Positions 9,303 to 17,705 are shown, numbered from the stretch's first letter. The stretch is 64,000 bases of DNA from Fimenecus sp051881455 (GCA_051881455.1 JBJEPX010000005.1:9221-73220); one strand, 5' to 3'. The notes: generated by a model not told the origin, from the sequence alone. Made by a program: numbers and translations.

Positions 9303-10529
9303 TCAAAATACGCGGTTGCAGTCTCTGTATTCCTTTGGCGTTTTCCCTGTTAACTTTTTAAAAATCTTTGTAAAATAGTTCACGTCATATATGCCGCAGT
9401 TCTGGGCAACGGTTTGTATTTGCTGACCTGTTGAGCGGAGCAGAAAAGCCGCCTGCTCAATCCGCTTTTTTGATACATATTCGGTTAATGTCTGCCCTGT
9501 TTCTTTTTTGAAAAGCGCTGAAAGATAGCTGGCGTTCACATTAAGAAGCTGTGCCTGCTTGCGCAAACTCAAATCGGCGGTAAGATCTGAATCAATAATT
9601 GTTATAACCCTTTGAACAAGGGGAGAATAGTTTTTCATTGAACGCTGTTTTACGAGGTTACAGTATTTATCTACCATTTCATGCTGAAGGGAAATCCCTT
9701 CGCTCACGGCGGTAATCCTCTCAATCCGTTTTGCAAAATCAGTTGAAACGCTGTCAATATAAATAGGATGAACGCCGCCCTGCTCCGTCGCTTTACGAAG
9801 AAGAGTATTCATAATTACTGTGTAGTTTTTCATGTTTCGTATAGGGTCATCAACACGCATTTCAAGAACAAGGTCGGTAGAATTGCCTATAATCTGCTCC
9901 GCTTTGTGGGTGAGCCCCTGTGAAACTGCCTGCAAAAGCCTGTTTTCACCGTTGTAGCGGGCTTCGAGCATCTGCATTGCAAGCATGGCGTCGTCGGTTC
10001 TTTTTTCAAGGGAACTTACAATTTCGGGAAAACGGTTTTCGGGAACAGTCATATTCATATTTTCGGTGCTGAAGCTTTCAATTCCGCCCCAAAGTGTTTC
10101 ACCCAAGGAGTTAAAAAGCGACATAATAACATCTTTATTTGTATAAACAGGAATACTTGTATAGTATTTTTCAATCTGTGAGTTGATTTCAGGCGGCAGG
10201 GAATATCTTTCCGCGGCTTGTATAATCATTTTTTGCGTAAGCTCGGCGCCGATATAAGGCCCTGCAATAAAGGTAGCATCGGCATCGGGCAAAAGTATAA
10301 AAATATAATTGCAATAAAAGCTGTCAGTAATTTTATAAATGGTTTTTTCGTCAAGCGTTTCGTGATGAACGCAGAAAAGACGATCATACTCCTCAGATAG
10401 TTCCAAAAAATCACGAAAACCCTTGTCGGCACCGCGAAACGTTTTGTCGCCGTAAGGAATAATACATGTATCTATACGGAAATTTTTAAGAATTTTCCGA
10501 AAAAATTCCAATTCTTTATCGTAATACAT
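9303..10529 (-). CDS. AraC-family transcriptional regulator
   Basis: This 408-residue regulator has the two-helix-turn-helix AraC/XylS DNA-binding domain at the C-terminus (about 305-405: LSLRKQAQLLNVNASYLSAL, then the signature IQTVAQNCGIYDVNYFTKIF). The N-terminal 300 residues are not a cupin and are of a type seen in Firmicutes regulators with unknown ligand sensing. It is divergent from the GPH symporter and GH2 genes, so it most likely controls them in response to a sugar. A GGGAGGG site precedes the ATG. Its DNA site could be the palindrome at 10681-10706. Confidence 0.88.
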   Translation of the reverse strand: MYYDKELEFFRKILKNFRIDTCIIPYGDKTFRGADKGFRDFLELSEEYDRLFCVHHETLDEKTIYKITDSFYCNYIFILLPDADATFIAGPYIGAELTQKMIIQAAERYSLPPEINSQIEKYYTSIPVYTNKDVIMSLFNSLGETLWGGIESFSTENMNMTVPENRFPEIVSSLEKRTDDAMLAMQMLEARYNGENRLLQAVSQGLTHKAEQIIGNSTDLVLEMRVDDPIRNMKNYTVIMNTLLRKATEQGGVHPIYIDSVSTDFAKRIERITAVSEGISLQHEMVDKYCNLVKQRSMKNYSPLVQRVITIIDSDLTADLSLRKQAQLLNVNASYLSALFKKETGQTLTEYVSKKRIEQAAFLLRSTGQQIQTVAQNCGIYDVNYFTKIFKKLTGKTPKEYRDCNRVF

Positions 10530-10680
10530 AAAAACCGCCCTCCCATAAAAAAGTTATCATATATATTATCGTACAATTTTTGGAAAAATTCAAGATATAA
10601 TAAAAATAATACGAAAAAATGCAAAAATAATACTCACAAAAGAGCCCTGTAATAGTATAAAATAGGTTTAAAGAAATTAG

Positions 10681-10706
10681 TGCATTTTCAATAAAGAAAA
10701 AATGCA
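10681..10706. promoter_or_regulatory. Inverted repeat between araC-type regulator and symporter
   Basis: TGCATTTT (10681-10688) and AAAATGCA (10699-10706) form a perfect 8-base inverted repeat with a 10-base gap, about 36 bases upstream of the symporter ATG and downstream of a TATAAA-like sequence near 10655. It could be an operator or an untranslated-leader hairpin. Confidence 0.35.
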
Positions 10707-10741
10707 TAAAAAAGAAATTTTATGAAAGATGTGGGATTAAA

Positions 10742-12160
10742 ATGAAAGAGCAAAAAGTAAGACCTTTCGGTATCCGCGATAAGCTGGGCTATATGTTCGG
10801 CGACTTCGGCAACGACTTCACATTTATCCTCTCAACGATGATTTTGATGAAGTTTTACACCGATGTTATGGGCGTCAGCGCAGGCGTTGTAGGTACGGTG
10901 ATGATGGTTGCCCGTTTTGTAGATGCGTTTACCGATGTTACCATGGGCAGAATTTGCGACCGCCATAAGGGCAACAAAAACGGCAAGTTTAAGCCGTGGA
11001 TTTTAAGAATGTGCGGACCTGTTGCCATTGCATCGTTCTTAATGTATCAGGGCGCCCTTGCCGATATGCCGCAGTGGGTAAAAATCGGCTATCTGGTAAT
11101 TACATATATTCTTTGGGGTTCCGTGTTCTACACCTCGATTAACATCCCTTACGGCTCTATGGCGTCAGCAATTTCCGCAGACCCCGGCGACCGTCAGTCC
11201 CTTTCCACTTTCCGTACCATGGGCGGTATGTTGGCAGGTATGGTAATCGGCGTAGGACTTCCCTTGATTGCATATGAAAAGAGCGCAGAAACAGGCAAGG
11301 AAATTCTCGTCGGCAGCCGTGTAACGCTTGCCGCAGGCGTGTTCTCCGTTTTGGCAATTATCTGCTATCTGCTTTGCTATAATATGGTTACAGAGCGTGT
11401 TCGCCCCGAAGTTTCCGACGATGTGTTTAAAAACAACTCCGTCGGGCAGATGCTCAAAAACGCGTTTACCAACCGCGCACTGCTTTCCATTATTGTTGCG
11501 TCCGTTGTTATGCTTTTAGCACAGCTTACCATGCAGAATATGGCAGGTTATGTGTTCCCCGAATACTACAACAGCGCAAAGGCGCAGTCCGCTTCCACCT
11601 TAATGATGATGGTCGGTATGCTCGTAGCCGCTGTTGTGGCAAAGCCCCTCGCCAAAAAATTCGGCAAGGCAGAGGTCAGCATTGTTTCCAACTTGTTTGC
11701 AGGTGCAATTTGCGTAATTATGTTTGTAATTCGTCCTGAAAATGTATGGGTATATGTGGGGCTTCAAATGCTCTGCTGGTTGGGACTTGGCGTGTTCTCC
11801 ATGGTATGCTGGGCGCTGATTACCGATGTTATCGACTATTCGGAACTGAAAAACGGTATCCGTGAAGACGGCTCTGTTTATGCGCTTTATTCCTTTGCAA
11901 GAAAACTCGGTCAGGCATTGGCGGCAGGCCTTTCGGGCTGGTTGCTTTCCGCAATCGGGTACAGCGAAACCGCCGCACAGCAGGGACTTGCGCAAACCGA
12001 TAAGGTTTTGGGTGGTATTTACAATATCTCCACGCTTGTTCCCGCAGTCGGTTTCATAGCGCTTGCCCTCGTTTTGTGGTTCTGGTATCCCCTCCACAAA
12101 AAGCAGGTAGATGCCAATGTTGAGGCATTAAAAGCAAAGCACGAAGGTGCAGAAAAATAA
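10742..12160 (+). CDS. GPH-family (MFS) glycoside:cation symporter
   Basis: This 472-residue polytopic membrane protein has about 12 helices and belongs to the glycoside-pentoside-hexuronide family (MelB, XylP and relatives). Diagnostic features are the N-terminal GYMFGDFGNDFTFILS, the loop GRICDRHKGNKNGKFKPW after helix 2, and the helix 9-10 segment ALITDVIDYSELKNGIREDG. It imports a glycoside together with Na+ or H+. The next gene encodes a GH2 glycosidase, so the substrate is probably a beta-galactoside, beta-glucuronide or similar. It is divergent from the AraC regulator. A terminator hairpin at 12170-12203 separates it from the glycosidase and may lower expression of that gene. Confidence 0.93.
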   Translation: MKEQKVRPFGIRDKLGYMFGDFGNDFTFILSTMILMKFYTDVMGVSAGVVGTVMMVARFVDAFTDVTMGRICDRHKGNKNGKFKPWILRMCGPVAIASFLMYQGALADMPQWVKIGYLVITYILWGSVFYTSINIPYGSMASAISADPGDRQSLSTFRTMGGMLAGMVIGVGLPLIAYEKSAETGKEILVGSRVTLAAGVFSVLAIICYLLCYNMVTERVRPEVSDDVFKNNSVGQMLKNAFTNRALLSIIVASVVMLLAQLTMQNMAGYVFPEYYNSAKAQSASTLMMMVGMLVAAVVAKPLAKKFGKAEVSIVSNLFAGAICVIMFVIRPENVWVYVGLQMLCWLGLGVFSMVCWALITDVIDYSELKNGIREDGSVYALYSFARKLGQALAAGLSGWLLSAIGYSETAAQQGLAQTDKVLGGIYNISTLVPAVGFIALALVLWFWYPLHKKQVDANVEALKAKHEGAEK

Positions 12161-12169
12161 AAACAGAGA

Positions 12170-12203
12170 AAACTGTCGGCGGCAGGTCTGCCGACAGTTT
12201 TTT
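12170..12203 (+). terminator. Intercistronic terminator/attenuator between symporter and GH2
   Basis: AAACTGTCGGC (12170-12180) pairs with GCCGACAGTTT (12190-12200), followed by more T residues. It ends some transcripts after the symporter gene; readthrough would supply the GH2 gene. Confidence 0.8.
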
Positions 12204-12225
12204 AAAGAGATAAGGAGCGAAACAA

Positions 12226-14460
12226 ATGAGAAAAGTTTTAAATATCAACCGCAAATGGTCATTCCGCAAGGGCGTATCAGCAGTACCGGCAGAAGTGCCC
12301 GCAGATTGGGATTTTGTAAATCTTCCCCACACCTGGAACGCCATTGACGGGCAGGACGGCGGAAACGATTATTACCGCGGTACCTGTATGTATGTAAAAG
12401 AGCTTGACCGCGAGGAATTGCCCGAAGCGGACAGATATTATCTTGAAATTAAAGGTGCAAATTCCTCTGCCGATGTTTATATGAACGGTGAAAAACTTGC
12501 CCACCATGACGGCGGCTATTCCACTTGGCGTGTGGAAATTACCGACCAACTCAAAAAAGGCACACAAATTGCCGTTGCCGTGGATAACGCGGAAAATGAC
12601 CGTGTATATCCCCAAATGGCGGACTTTACTTTTTACGGCGGACTGTACCGCGATGTAAACCTGATTGCCGTCAGCGATTCCCACTTTGATTTGGAGTATT
12701 ACGGCGGCCCCGGTATTGCCGTAACGCCGACTGTAAACGGCGACAGCGCAACAGTGGAAATCGAAACCTATCTGACTGACACCAAAGCAGGGCAGACCGT
12801 TAAATACACCGTACTTGACGCAGAGGGTAACACAGTTGCAACCGCCGAAACAGCGGCGGACAGCTCGAAAGTGGCGGTGGAAATACAAAATGTTCACCTT
12901 TGGAACGGCAGAAAGGACCCGTATCTTTACACCGCGATTGCCGAGCTTTGCGAGGGCGATAAGGTGCTTGACAATATCTCTGCCCGGTTCGGTTGCCGCA
13001 CCTTCAAAATCGACCCCGAAAAAGGGTTCTTCTTAAACGGTGTTTCCTATCCCTTGCGCGGCGTTTCCCGCCATCAGGACCGTTGGGGCATCGGCAATGC
13101 GCTGTTGCCCGAGCACCACAAAGAGGATATGGAACTGATTTGCGAAATGGGCGCAAATACCATTCGCTTGGCGCATTATCAGCACGACCAATATTTCTAT
13201 GATTTGTGCGACGAAAACGGCCTTGTAATATGGGCGGAAATTCCCTATATTTCAAAGCATATGCCAACAGGGCGTGAAAACACCGTTTCGCAGATGAAAG
13301 AACTGATCACGCAGAATTACAACCACCCGTCCATTGTGGTTTGGGGGCTTTCCAACGAAATTTCCATGAACGGCTCGGACGCGGATTTGGTGGATAACCA
13401 CAAAATGCTCAACGATTTGGTACACGAGATGGATAAAACCCGCTTAACTACGGTAGCGGTGGTTTCCATGTGCGACATTCACGATGCATACCTGCAAGTG
13501 CCCGATGTGCTGTCTTTCAACCACTATTTCGGCTGGTACGGCGGCGACACCTCCATGAACGGCCCGTGGTTTGACAAATTCCACGCCGAATTTCCGGGTA
13601 TCCCCGTGGGAATGAGCGAATACGGCTGTGAGGCGCTGAATTGGCACACCTCCAACCCCACGCAGGGCGACTACACCGAGGAGTATCAGGCATATTACCA
13701 CGAGGAACTGATTAAACAACTCTTCACAAGAGAGTATATTTGGGCAACGCACGTTTGGAATATGTTTGATTTCGGCGCGGACGCACGCAACGAGGGCGGC
13801 GAAAACGGGCAGAACCACAAAGGGCTTGTCACCTTTGATCGCAAATATAAAAAGGATTCGTTCTATGCCTACAAAGCGTGGCTTTCCGATGAACCGTTCG
13901 TCCACATTTGCGGCAAACGCTATGTGGATCGTGTAGAGGAAACCACCAAAGTGACCGTTTATTCCAATCTCCCCGAAGTGGAACTGTTCGCAAACGGCAA
14001 GAGTTTGGGCAAACAGGCAAGCGATGTGCATTTCTTCTATTTTGATGTACCCAACAGCGGCGAAACAAACCTCACCGCCGTGGCAGGCGACTGTAAGGAC
14101 GAAAGCGTTATTCGTAAGGTGGATACCTTTAACGAGGACTATCGCCTGAAAGAAAAGGGTGCCATTCTCAATTGGTTCGACATCACCGCACCCGACGGCT
14201 ATTTCTCCTTAAATGACAAATTGAGCGATATTCTCGCTTGCCCCGCAGGCGCACAACTGTTTGCCGGTATGATGGCTCAAATGCAGAGTGCCGCAGGCGG
14301 TATGGCGGCAGGCTTTGAGATGAACGAGGGTATGATGCAAATGATGGGCGGATTTACCGTCATTCGTTTGACAAATTTGCTGGGCACAGCGGGCATTCAA
14401 GTCACCAAAGAACAGCTTTTAGGCTTAAACGCCGCACTCAACCAAATTAAAAAGCCGTAA
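12226..14460 (+). CDS. Glycoside hydrolase family 2 (beta-galactosidase/beta-glucuronidase type)
   Basis: This 744-residue enzyme has the GH2 order: sugar-binding jelly roll (about 15-165, with PHTWNAIDGQDGG and YRGTCMY), an Ig-like domain (about 170-265) and a TIM barrel (about 270-560). The acid/base Glu lies in VWGLSNEISMNG and the nucleophile Glu in VGMSEYGCE. It has no signal peptide, so it acts in the cytosol on sugars brought in by the adjacent symporter. The last 95 residues or so form an unusual Met/Gly/Ala-rich tail (MMAQMQSAAGGMAAGFEMNE) not typical of LacZ or GUS. AAGGAG lies before the ATG. Substrate specificity cannot be set from sequence alone. Confidence 0.92.
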   Translation: MRKVLNINRKWSFRKGVSAVPAEVPADWDFVNLPHTWNAIDGQDGGNDYYRGTCMYVKELDREELPEADRYYLEIKGANSSADVYMNGEKLAHHDGGYSTWRVEITDQLKKGTQIAVAVDNAENDRVYPQMADFTFYGGLYRDVNLIAVSDSHFDLEYYGGPGIAVTPTVNGDSATVEIETYLTDTKAGQTVKYTVLDAEGNTVATAETAADSSKVAVEIQNVHLWNGRKDPYLYTAIAELCEGDKVLDNISARFGCRTFKIDPEKGFFLNGVSYPLRGVSRHQDRWGIGNALLPEHHKEDMELICEMGANTIRLAHYQHDQYFYDLCDENGLVIWAEIPYISKHMPTGRENTVSQMKELITQNYNHPSIVVWGLSNEISMNGSDADLVDNHKMLNDLVHEMDKTRLTTVAVVSMCDIHDAYLQVPDVLSFNHYFGWYGGDTSMNGPWFDKFHAEFPGIPVGMSEYGCEALNWHTSNPTQGDYTEEYQAYYHEELIKQLFTREYIWATHVWNMFDFGADARNEGGENGQNHKGLVTFDRKYKKDSFYAYKAWLSDEPFVHICGKRYVDRVEETTKVTVYSNLPEVELFANGKSLGKQASDVHFFYFDVPNSGETNLTAVAGDCKDESVIRKVDTFNEDYRLKEKGAILNWFDITAPDGYFSLNDKLSDILACPAGAQLFAGMMAQMQSAAGGMAAGFEMNEGMMQMMGGFTVIRLTNLLGTAGIQVTKEQLLGLNAALNQIKKP

Positions 14461-14480
14461 TTTTTAATTAAACTTCAAAA

Positions 14481-14510
14481 GCGGGACGATGTAACATCGC
14501 CCCGTTTTTT
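14481..14510 (+). terminator. Intrinsic terminator after the GH2 gene
   Basis: CGGG(A)CGATGT and ACATCG(C)CCCG pair around a very short loop and are followed by TTTTTT at 14505-14510. It ends the symporter-GH2 transcript. Confidence 0.85.
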
Positions 14511-14519
14511 ATGGCAATT

Positions 14520-14720
14520 TGTAGGGGCAATTCACGAATCGCCCGTGAAAACCCAAATCAAAACAAAATCCAACAGGGTAGGGCGGGGGCTTGCCCCCGC
14601 CGAAAAATTGTTGTGATGATTTGTTGGTCGGGCACGGCCCGGCTCTGACAATCCACCGGATTGTCATTCACTACCTCGCCGCCGCTTCGCTACCCACATC
14701 GTCCCGTAAAATCACCTTCC
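14520..14720 (+). repeat. Degenerate intergenic repeat region
   Basis: The stretch opens with GTAGGGGCAATTCACGAATC, a relative of the element at 9118. It contains a strong G/C hairpin (GGGGGC-TT-GCCCCC near 14585-14600) and further fragments (CCTCGCCGCCGCTTCGCTAC) of the kind found in intergenic repeats. No convincing gene lies here. Confidence 0.4.
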
Positions 14721-14777
14721 CCACTCAATGCAAACAAAATCTGTCCCAAATTTCGGACAGATTTTTTATATTCTCTA

Positions 14778-14829
14778 TTGAAAAGTCATTTTTGCGGTGA
14801 TATTATATGTTTGTACAGAACAAATGTTC
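14778..14829 (+). promoter_or_regulatory. Promoter with LexA (SOS) box
   Basis: TTGAAA (14778-14783), a 17-base spacer and TATTAT (14801-14806) form a good sigma-A promoter. GAACAAATGTTC (14818-14829) lies just downstream, at about the transcription start. It matches the Gram-positive LexA operator pattern GAAC-N4-GTTC. The position would let LexA block transcription of the 79-residue gene. lexA itself is in this window and carries a related palindrome. Confidence 0.75.
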
Positions 14830-14849
14830 GGTATAGGAAGGAGGCAGAA

Positions 14850-15089
14850 ATGACTTTATATCAGTTGGGTGAGGAATATCTCCGTCAGGCAGAGGAGCTT
14901 CATACGCTCATATCGGGTTATTCTGCCCAAATGAAAAATTTGAGCGGAATAAGACTTTATGAAATGAACAGTAAAATCGCCGTGCTCCGTGAAATGGAAA
15001 GAGATACCCGAATTATCGGTAAACAGCTCACATCGTATTACGATATTTCCGGGGAAAAAAGGCAGTATTGCCGTCATAAAAATATATAA
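14850..15089 (+). CDS. Small coiled-coil-like protein behind an SOS box
   Basis: This 79-residue protein of unknown function follows GGAAGGAGG at ideal spacing. It is mostly helical and charged (YLRQAEELHTLISGYSAQ, then MNSKIAVLREMERDTRIIGK), which suggests a short coiled coil. It has no signal peptide, membrane segment or known domain. The only strong clue is its own promoter with a GAAC-N4-GTTC LexA box, which predicts DNA-damage induction. It does not look like YneA (no N-terminal anchor or LysM). The stop codon overlaps an imperfect ArgR-like site for the next transcription unit. Confidence 0.65.
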   Translation: MTLYQLGEEYLRQAEELHTLISGYSAQMKNLSGIRLYEMNSKIAVLREMERDTRIIGKQLTSYYDISGEKRQYCRHKNI

Positions 15090-15122
15090 ATGAATAAAAT
15101 TTTATACATTTATACATTGCAT

Positions 15123-15140
15123 TATGAATAAAAATTCATA
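15123..15140. promoter_or_regulatory. ARG box (ArgR/AhrC operator) upstream of the ABC transporter
   Basis: TATGAATAAAAATTCATA matches every fixed position of the ARG box pattern TNTGNATWWWWATNCANA and is a perfect palindrome outside the centre. A weaker relative (15 of 18 positions) lies at 15089-15106, and a left half-site TTTGCATAAA occurs near 15165, next to the -35 box. The site suggests arginine-dependent repression of the transporter. Confidence 0.6.
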
Positions 15141-15177
15141 TATTTCGGGAAAAATGGAAAAGAATTTGCATAAACAC

Positions 15178-15206
15178 TTGATTTTTCTGAAAGAGGGATG
15201 TATAAT
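15178..15206 (+). promoter_or_regulatory. Sigma-A promoter of the amino-acid ABC transporter operon
   Basis: TTGATT (15178-15183), a spacer of exactly 17 bases, then TATAAT (15201-15206). It lies 43 bases upstream of the binding-protein start and just downstream of the ARG box. Confidence 0.8.
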
Positions 15207-15249
15207 TAGTGGCAATTCAAACAATATTTCCAAAAGGAGTATGACTAAG

Positions 15250-16077
15250 ATGAAAAAAACAGTAAAAATACTTTCAGTTGTTTTAGCGCTCATCCTTGTT
15301 ATCGGCTGCTTTGCGGCATGCGGTAAAAAGGAAGAGGAGAAAAAAGGAATTAAAATCGGCGTTCAGACCAACACAACAGGCGATATTTATTCTTCAGGCG
15401 ATTTCGGTGAGGACGCAGTTGTCCGTTATGATAACGGCGCTCTTGCTGTTGAAGCTCTTAAAAGCGGTAAAGTTGATTGCGTTATCATTGATAACGAACC
15501 GGCAAAGGCTTATGTAGCAGCAAACACAGGCCTTAAAATTCTTGAAACAGAATACGCAGTTGAAGATTATGCAATTTGCTTCAAAAAGGGCAACACAGAG
15601 TTAAAAGACAAAGTTGACGCTGCACTCAAAGATCTTATTGCCGACGGTTCTGTTAAGGCTATCGTTGATAAATACATCAACTCCCCCGATGCCGCTAAAT
15701 TTAACGGCGTTCCCGTAAAAGCAGTTGATACTGATAAGCCCAACCTCGTTATGGCAACAAACGCAGAGTTCCCGCCCTATGAGTATATTGATGGCGATAT
15801 GTACTACGGCATTGATGTTGAGGTTGCAAAGATTATTGCCGACAAGCTTGGCTATGACCTTGTAATTGAAAATGTTGCATTTGATTCAATTATTCCCGGT
15901 GTTCAGGCAGGCAAATACGATATGGGTATGGCAGGTATGACCGTTACCGAAGACAGACTCGAGAGTGTTGATTTCTCATCATCATACGCAACAGGCATTC
16001 AGGCTGTTATCGTTAAAGAGGACGGCGCAATTCAAAAGCTTGAGGATCTTGACCCCTATTATCTTCCGAAAGAATAA
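15250..16077 (+). CDS. Family 3 amino-acid-binding lipoprotein, circularly permuted
   Basis: The start is the ATG ten bases after AAAGGAG, giving 275 residues with a lipoprotein signal (VIGCFAAC, Cys about 20-21). The mature protein is a SBP_bac_3 amino-acid receptor, but with its halves in reversed order. Segments that normally follow the first lobe (GIKIGVQTNTTGDIY, then VDCVIIDNEPAKAY and AALKDLIADGSVKAIVDKYI) come first, at about 33-142. The usual mature N-terminus (NLVMATNAEFPPYEYIDG) and the ligand-gripping TVTEDRLESVDFSSSY follow at about 160-265. The chain ends at GAIQKLEDL, where the normal protein would continue into KIGVQTGTTGD. All parts of one fold are present once. The permease and ATPase follow, and an ARG box lies upstream, so arginine or a related cationic amino acid is the likely ligand. 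Confidence 0.88.
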   Translation: MKKTVKILSVVLALILVIGCFAACGKKEEEKKGIKIGVQTNTTGDIYSSGDFGEDAVVRYDNGALAVEALKSGKVDCVIIDNEPAKAYVAANTGLKILETEYAVEDYAICFKKGNTELKDKVDAALKDLIADGSVKAIVDKYINSPDAAKFNGVPVKAVDTDKPNLVMATNAEFPPYEYIDGDMYYGIDVEVAKIIADKLGYDLVIENVAFDSIIPGVQAGKYDMGMAGMTVTEDRLESVDFSSSYATGIQAVIVKEDGAIQKLEDLDPYYLPKE

Positions 16078-16098
16078 TAAAAATTTCGCACAAAATTG

Positions 16099-16128
16099 TC
16101 AGGGCGGATTTCATTCCGCCCTGTTTTT
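16099..16128 (+). terminator. Terminator between binding-protein and permease genes
   Basis: CAGGGCGGA (16100-16108) and TCCGCCCTG (16115-16123) form a 9-bp stem followed by TTTTT. Such a partial stop commonly keeps binding protein in excess over the membrane components. Confidence 0.8.
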
Positions 16129-16151
16129 CGGTTTGTGAAAGGAGTTGACTT

Positions 16152-16883
16152 ATGGAACCGTTAATCGCATTTTTCGATGAATTTAAGCGAGTCATGATTG
16201 ATGGTGACCGTTATAAATTCTTGCTTCAAGGTCTTAAAAATACATTTACGATTACAATAGGAGCGCTGGCTATCGGCATTGTTATAGGCATTGTTGTTGC
16301 GGCTGTTAGAACCTCCTTTGATAAAAACAGAGAAGCTATGCGTCTTCGCGGCGGAATAGGATATTACATTTTGGCGTTTTTAAATGCCATATGCAAGTTC
16401 TATCTTACCGTAACCCGCGGCACGCCCGTTGTTGTTCAGCTTATGATTGCGTATTTCGTAATTTTTGCGCTGTCAGATAACGGTATTCCCGTGGCGATTT
16501 TCGCTTTCGGTATAAATTCGGGCGCATATGTTGCCGAAATTTTCAGAGCGGGCATTATGTCTGTGGATAACGGTCAGTTTGAAGCGGGCAGAAGTTTGGG
16601 CTTTAACTATTTTCAAACAATGCGTTATGTGGTAATTCCGCAAATGTTCAAGGCGGTGCTTCCCACGCTCTGCAATGAGTTTATAGCACTTTTAAAGGAA
16701 ACCTCGGTTGCAGGCTATGTGGGCGTTATCGACTTGACAAAGGCAGGCAACACTATTGCGGGAAGAACCTTTGAATACTTCATACCGCTTATCACCGTTG
16801 CGCTCATTTATCTTGTAATGGTTATGATTCTTTCCTGGCTTGTAGGAAGACTCGAAAGGAGGTTGCGTAAGAGTGACAGATAA
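16152..16883 (+). CDS. Amino-acid ABC transporter permease (HisM/GlnP type)
   Basis: This 243-residue inner-membrane permease has about five helices. The coupling loop EAGRSLGFNYFQTMRYVVIP (about 140-159) is the EAA motif that docks onto the ATPase. TRGTPVVVQLMIAYF is the family signature in the second or third helix. GAAAGGAG precedes the ATG. It overlaps the ATPase gene by 11 bases, so the two are coupled. It should form the homodimeric channel for the permuted binding protein. Confidence 0.95.
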   Translation: MEPLIAFFDEFKRVMIDGDRYKFLLQGLKNTFTITIGALAIGIVIGIVVAAVRTSFDKNREAMRLRGGIGYYILAFLNAICKFYLTVTRGTPVVVQLMIAYFVIFALSDNGIPVAIFAFGINSGAYVAEIFRAGIMSVDNGQFEAGRSLGFNYFQTMRYVVIPQMFKAVLPTLCNEFIALLKETSVAGYVGVIDLTKAGNTIAGRTFEYFIPLITVALIYLVMVMILSWLVGRLERRLRKSDR

Positions 16884-17616
16884 TGTACTCATTAAAGTTG
16901 AAGACCTTAAAAAGCACTATAACGGCGGCGATGTTAGAGCGCTCGACGGCATTAACTGCGAAATTAGAAAGGGCGAGGTAGTTGTTATCGTAGGTCCCTC
17001 CGGTTCGGGTAAATCAACGCTTTTGCGCTCTCTTAATCTCCTTGAAATCCCAACATCGGGCAAAATATTCTTTGAGGGTGTTGATATTACCGATAAAAAG
17101 GTGAATATCAATCAGCACCGTCAGAAAATGGGAATGGTTTTCCAGCATTTTAACCTTTTCTCAAATATGACCGTGCTTAAAAATATGACGAAAGCGCCTA
17201 TGACACTTCTAAAAATGTCAAAGGAGGAGGCAGAGGCAAAGGCTCTCGAACTGCTTGACCGTGTAGGCTTAAAGGACAGAGCAGACGCCTATCCCTCACA
17301 GCTTTCGGGCGGACAGAAGCAGCGTGTTGCCATCGTCCGTGCCTTGTGTATGAATCCCGATGTGCTTCTTTTCGACGAGCCCACCTCAGCCCTTGACCCC
17401 GAAATGGTAGGTGAGGTGCTTGATGTTATGAAAAGCCTTGCCCATGAGGGTATGACAATGGTTGTCGTCACTCACGAAATGGGCTTTGCCCGTGAGGTAG
17501 GAACAAGAGTTATATTTATGGACGAGGGCAGAATTATTGAGGAGAATACTCCCAATGAATTCTTTGAAAATCCCCAAAATCCAAGACTGAAAGATTTCCT
17601 CTCAAAGGTTTTGTAA
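16873..17616 (+). CDS. Amino-acid ABC transporter ATP-binding protein (GlnQ/HisP type)
   Basis: The start is GTG (MTDNVLIKVEDLKKHY) with AAGGAGGT upstream inside the permease gene. The 247 residues contain Walker A (GPSGSGKST, about 38-46), the Q-loop (MVFQHFNLF), signature LSGGQKQRVA (about 141-150), Walker B (LLFDEPTSALDPE) and the switch His (VVTHEMGFA). It powers uptake by the preceding permease. A strong terminator at 17638-17676 closes the operon. Confidence 0.97.
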   Translation: MTDNVLIKVEDLKKHYNGGDVRALDGINCEIRKGEVVVIVGPSGSGKSTLLRSLNLLEIPTSGKIFFEGVDITDKKVNINQHRQKMGMVFQHFNLFSNMTVLKNMTKAPMTLLKMSKEEAEAKALELLDRVGLKDRADAYPSQLSGGQKQRVAIVRALCMNPDVLLFDEPTSALDPEMVGEVLDVMKSLAHEGMTMVVVTHEMGFAREVGTRVIFMDEGRIIEENTPNEFFENPQNPRLKDFLSKVL

Positions 17617-17637
17617 TACGAAAAATGTATAATTTTG

Positions 17638-17676
17638 TATCGCTTTGCAAAAAATACTTGCAAGGCGATATTTTTT
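17638..17676 (+). terminator. Terminator of the ABC transporter operon
   Basis: TATCGCTTTGCAA (17638-17650) pairs with TTGCAAGGCGATA (17658-17670) with one U-G pair, followed by TTTTTT (17671-17676). Confidence 0.9.
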
Positions 17677-17705
17677 GCCTAATTTCGAAAGGAAAGTGAT
17701 TTTAG

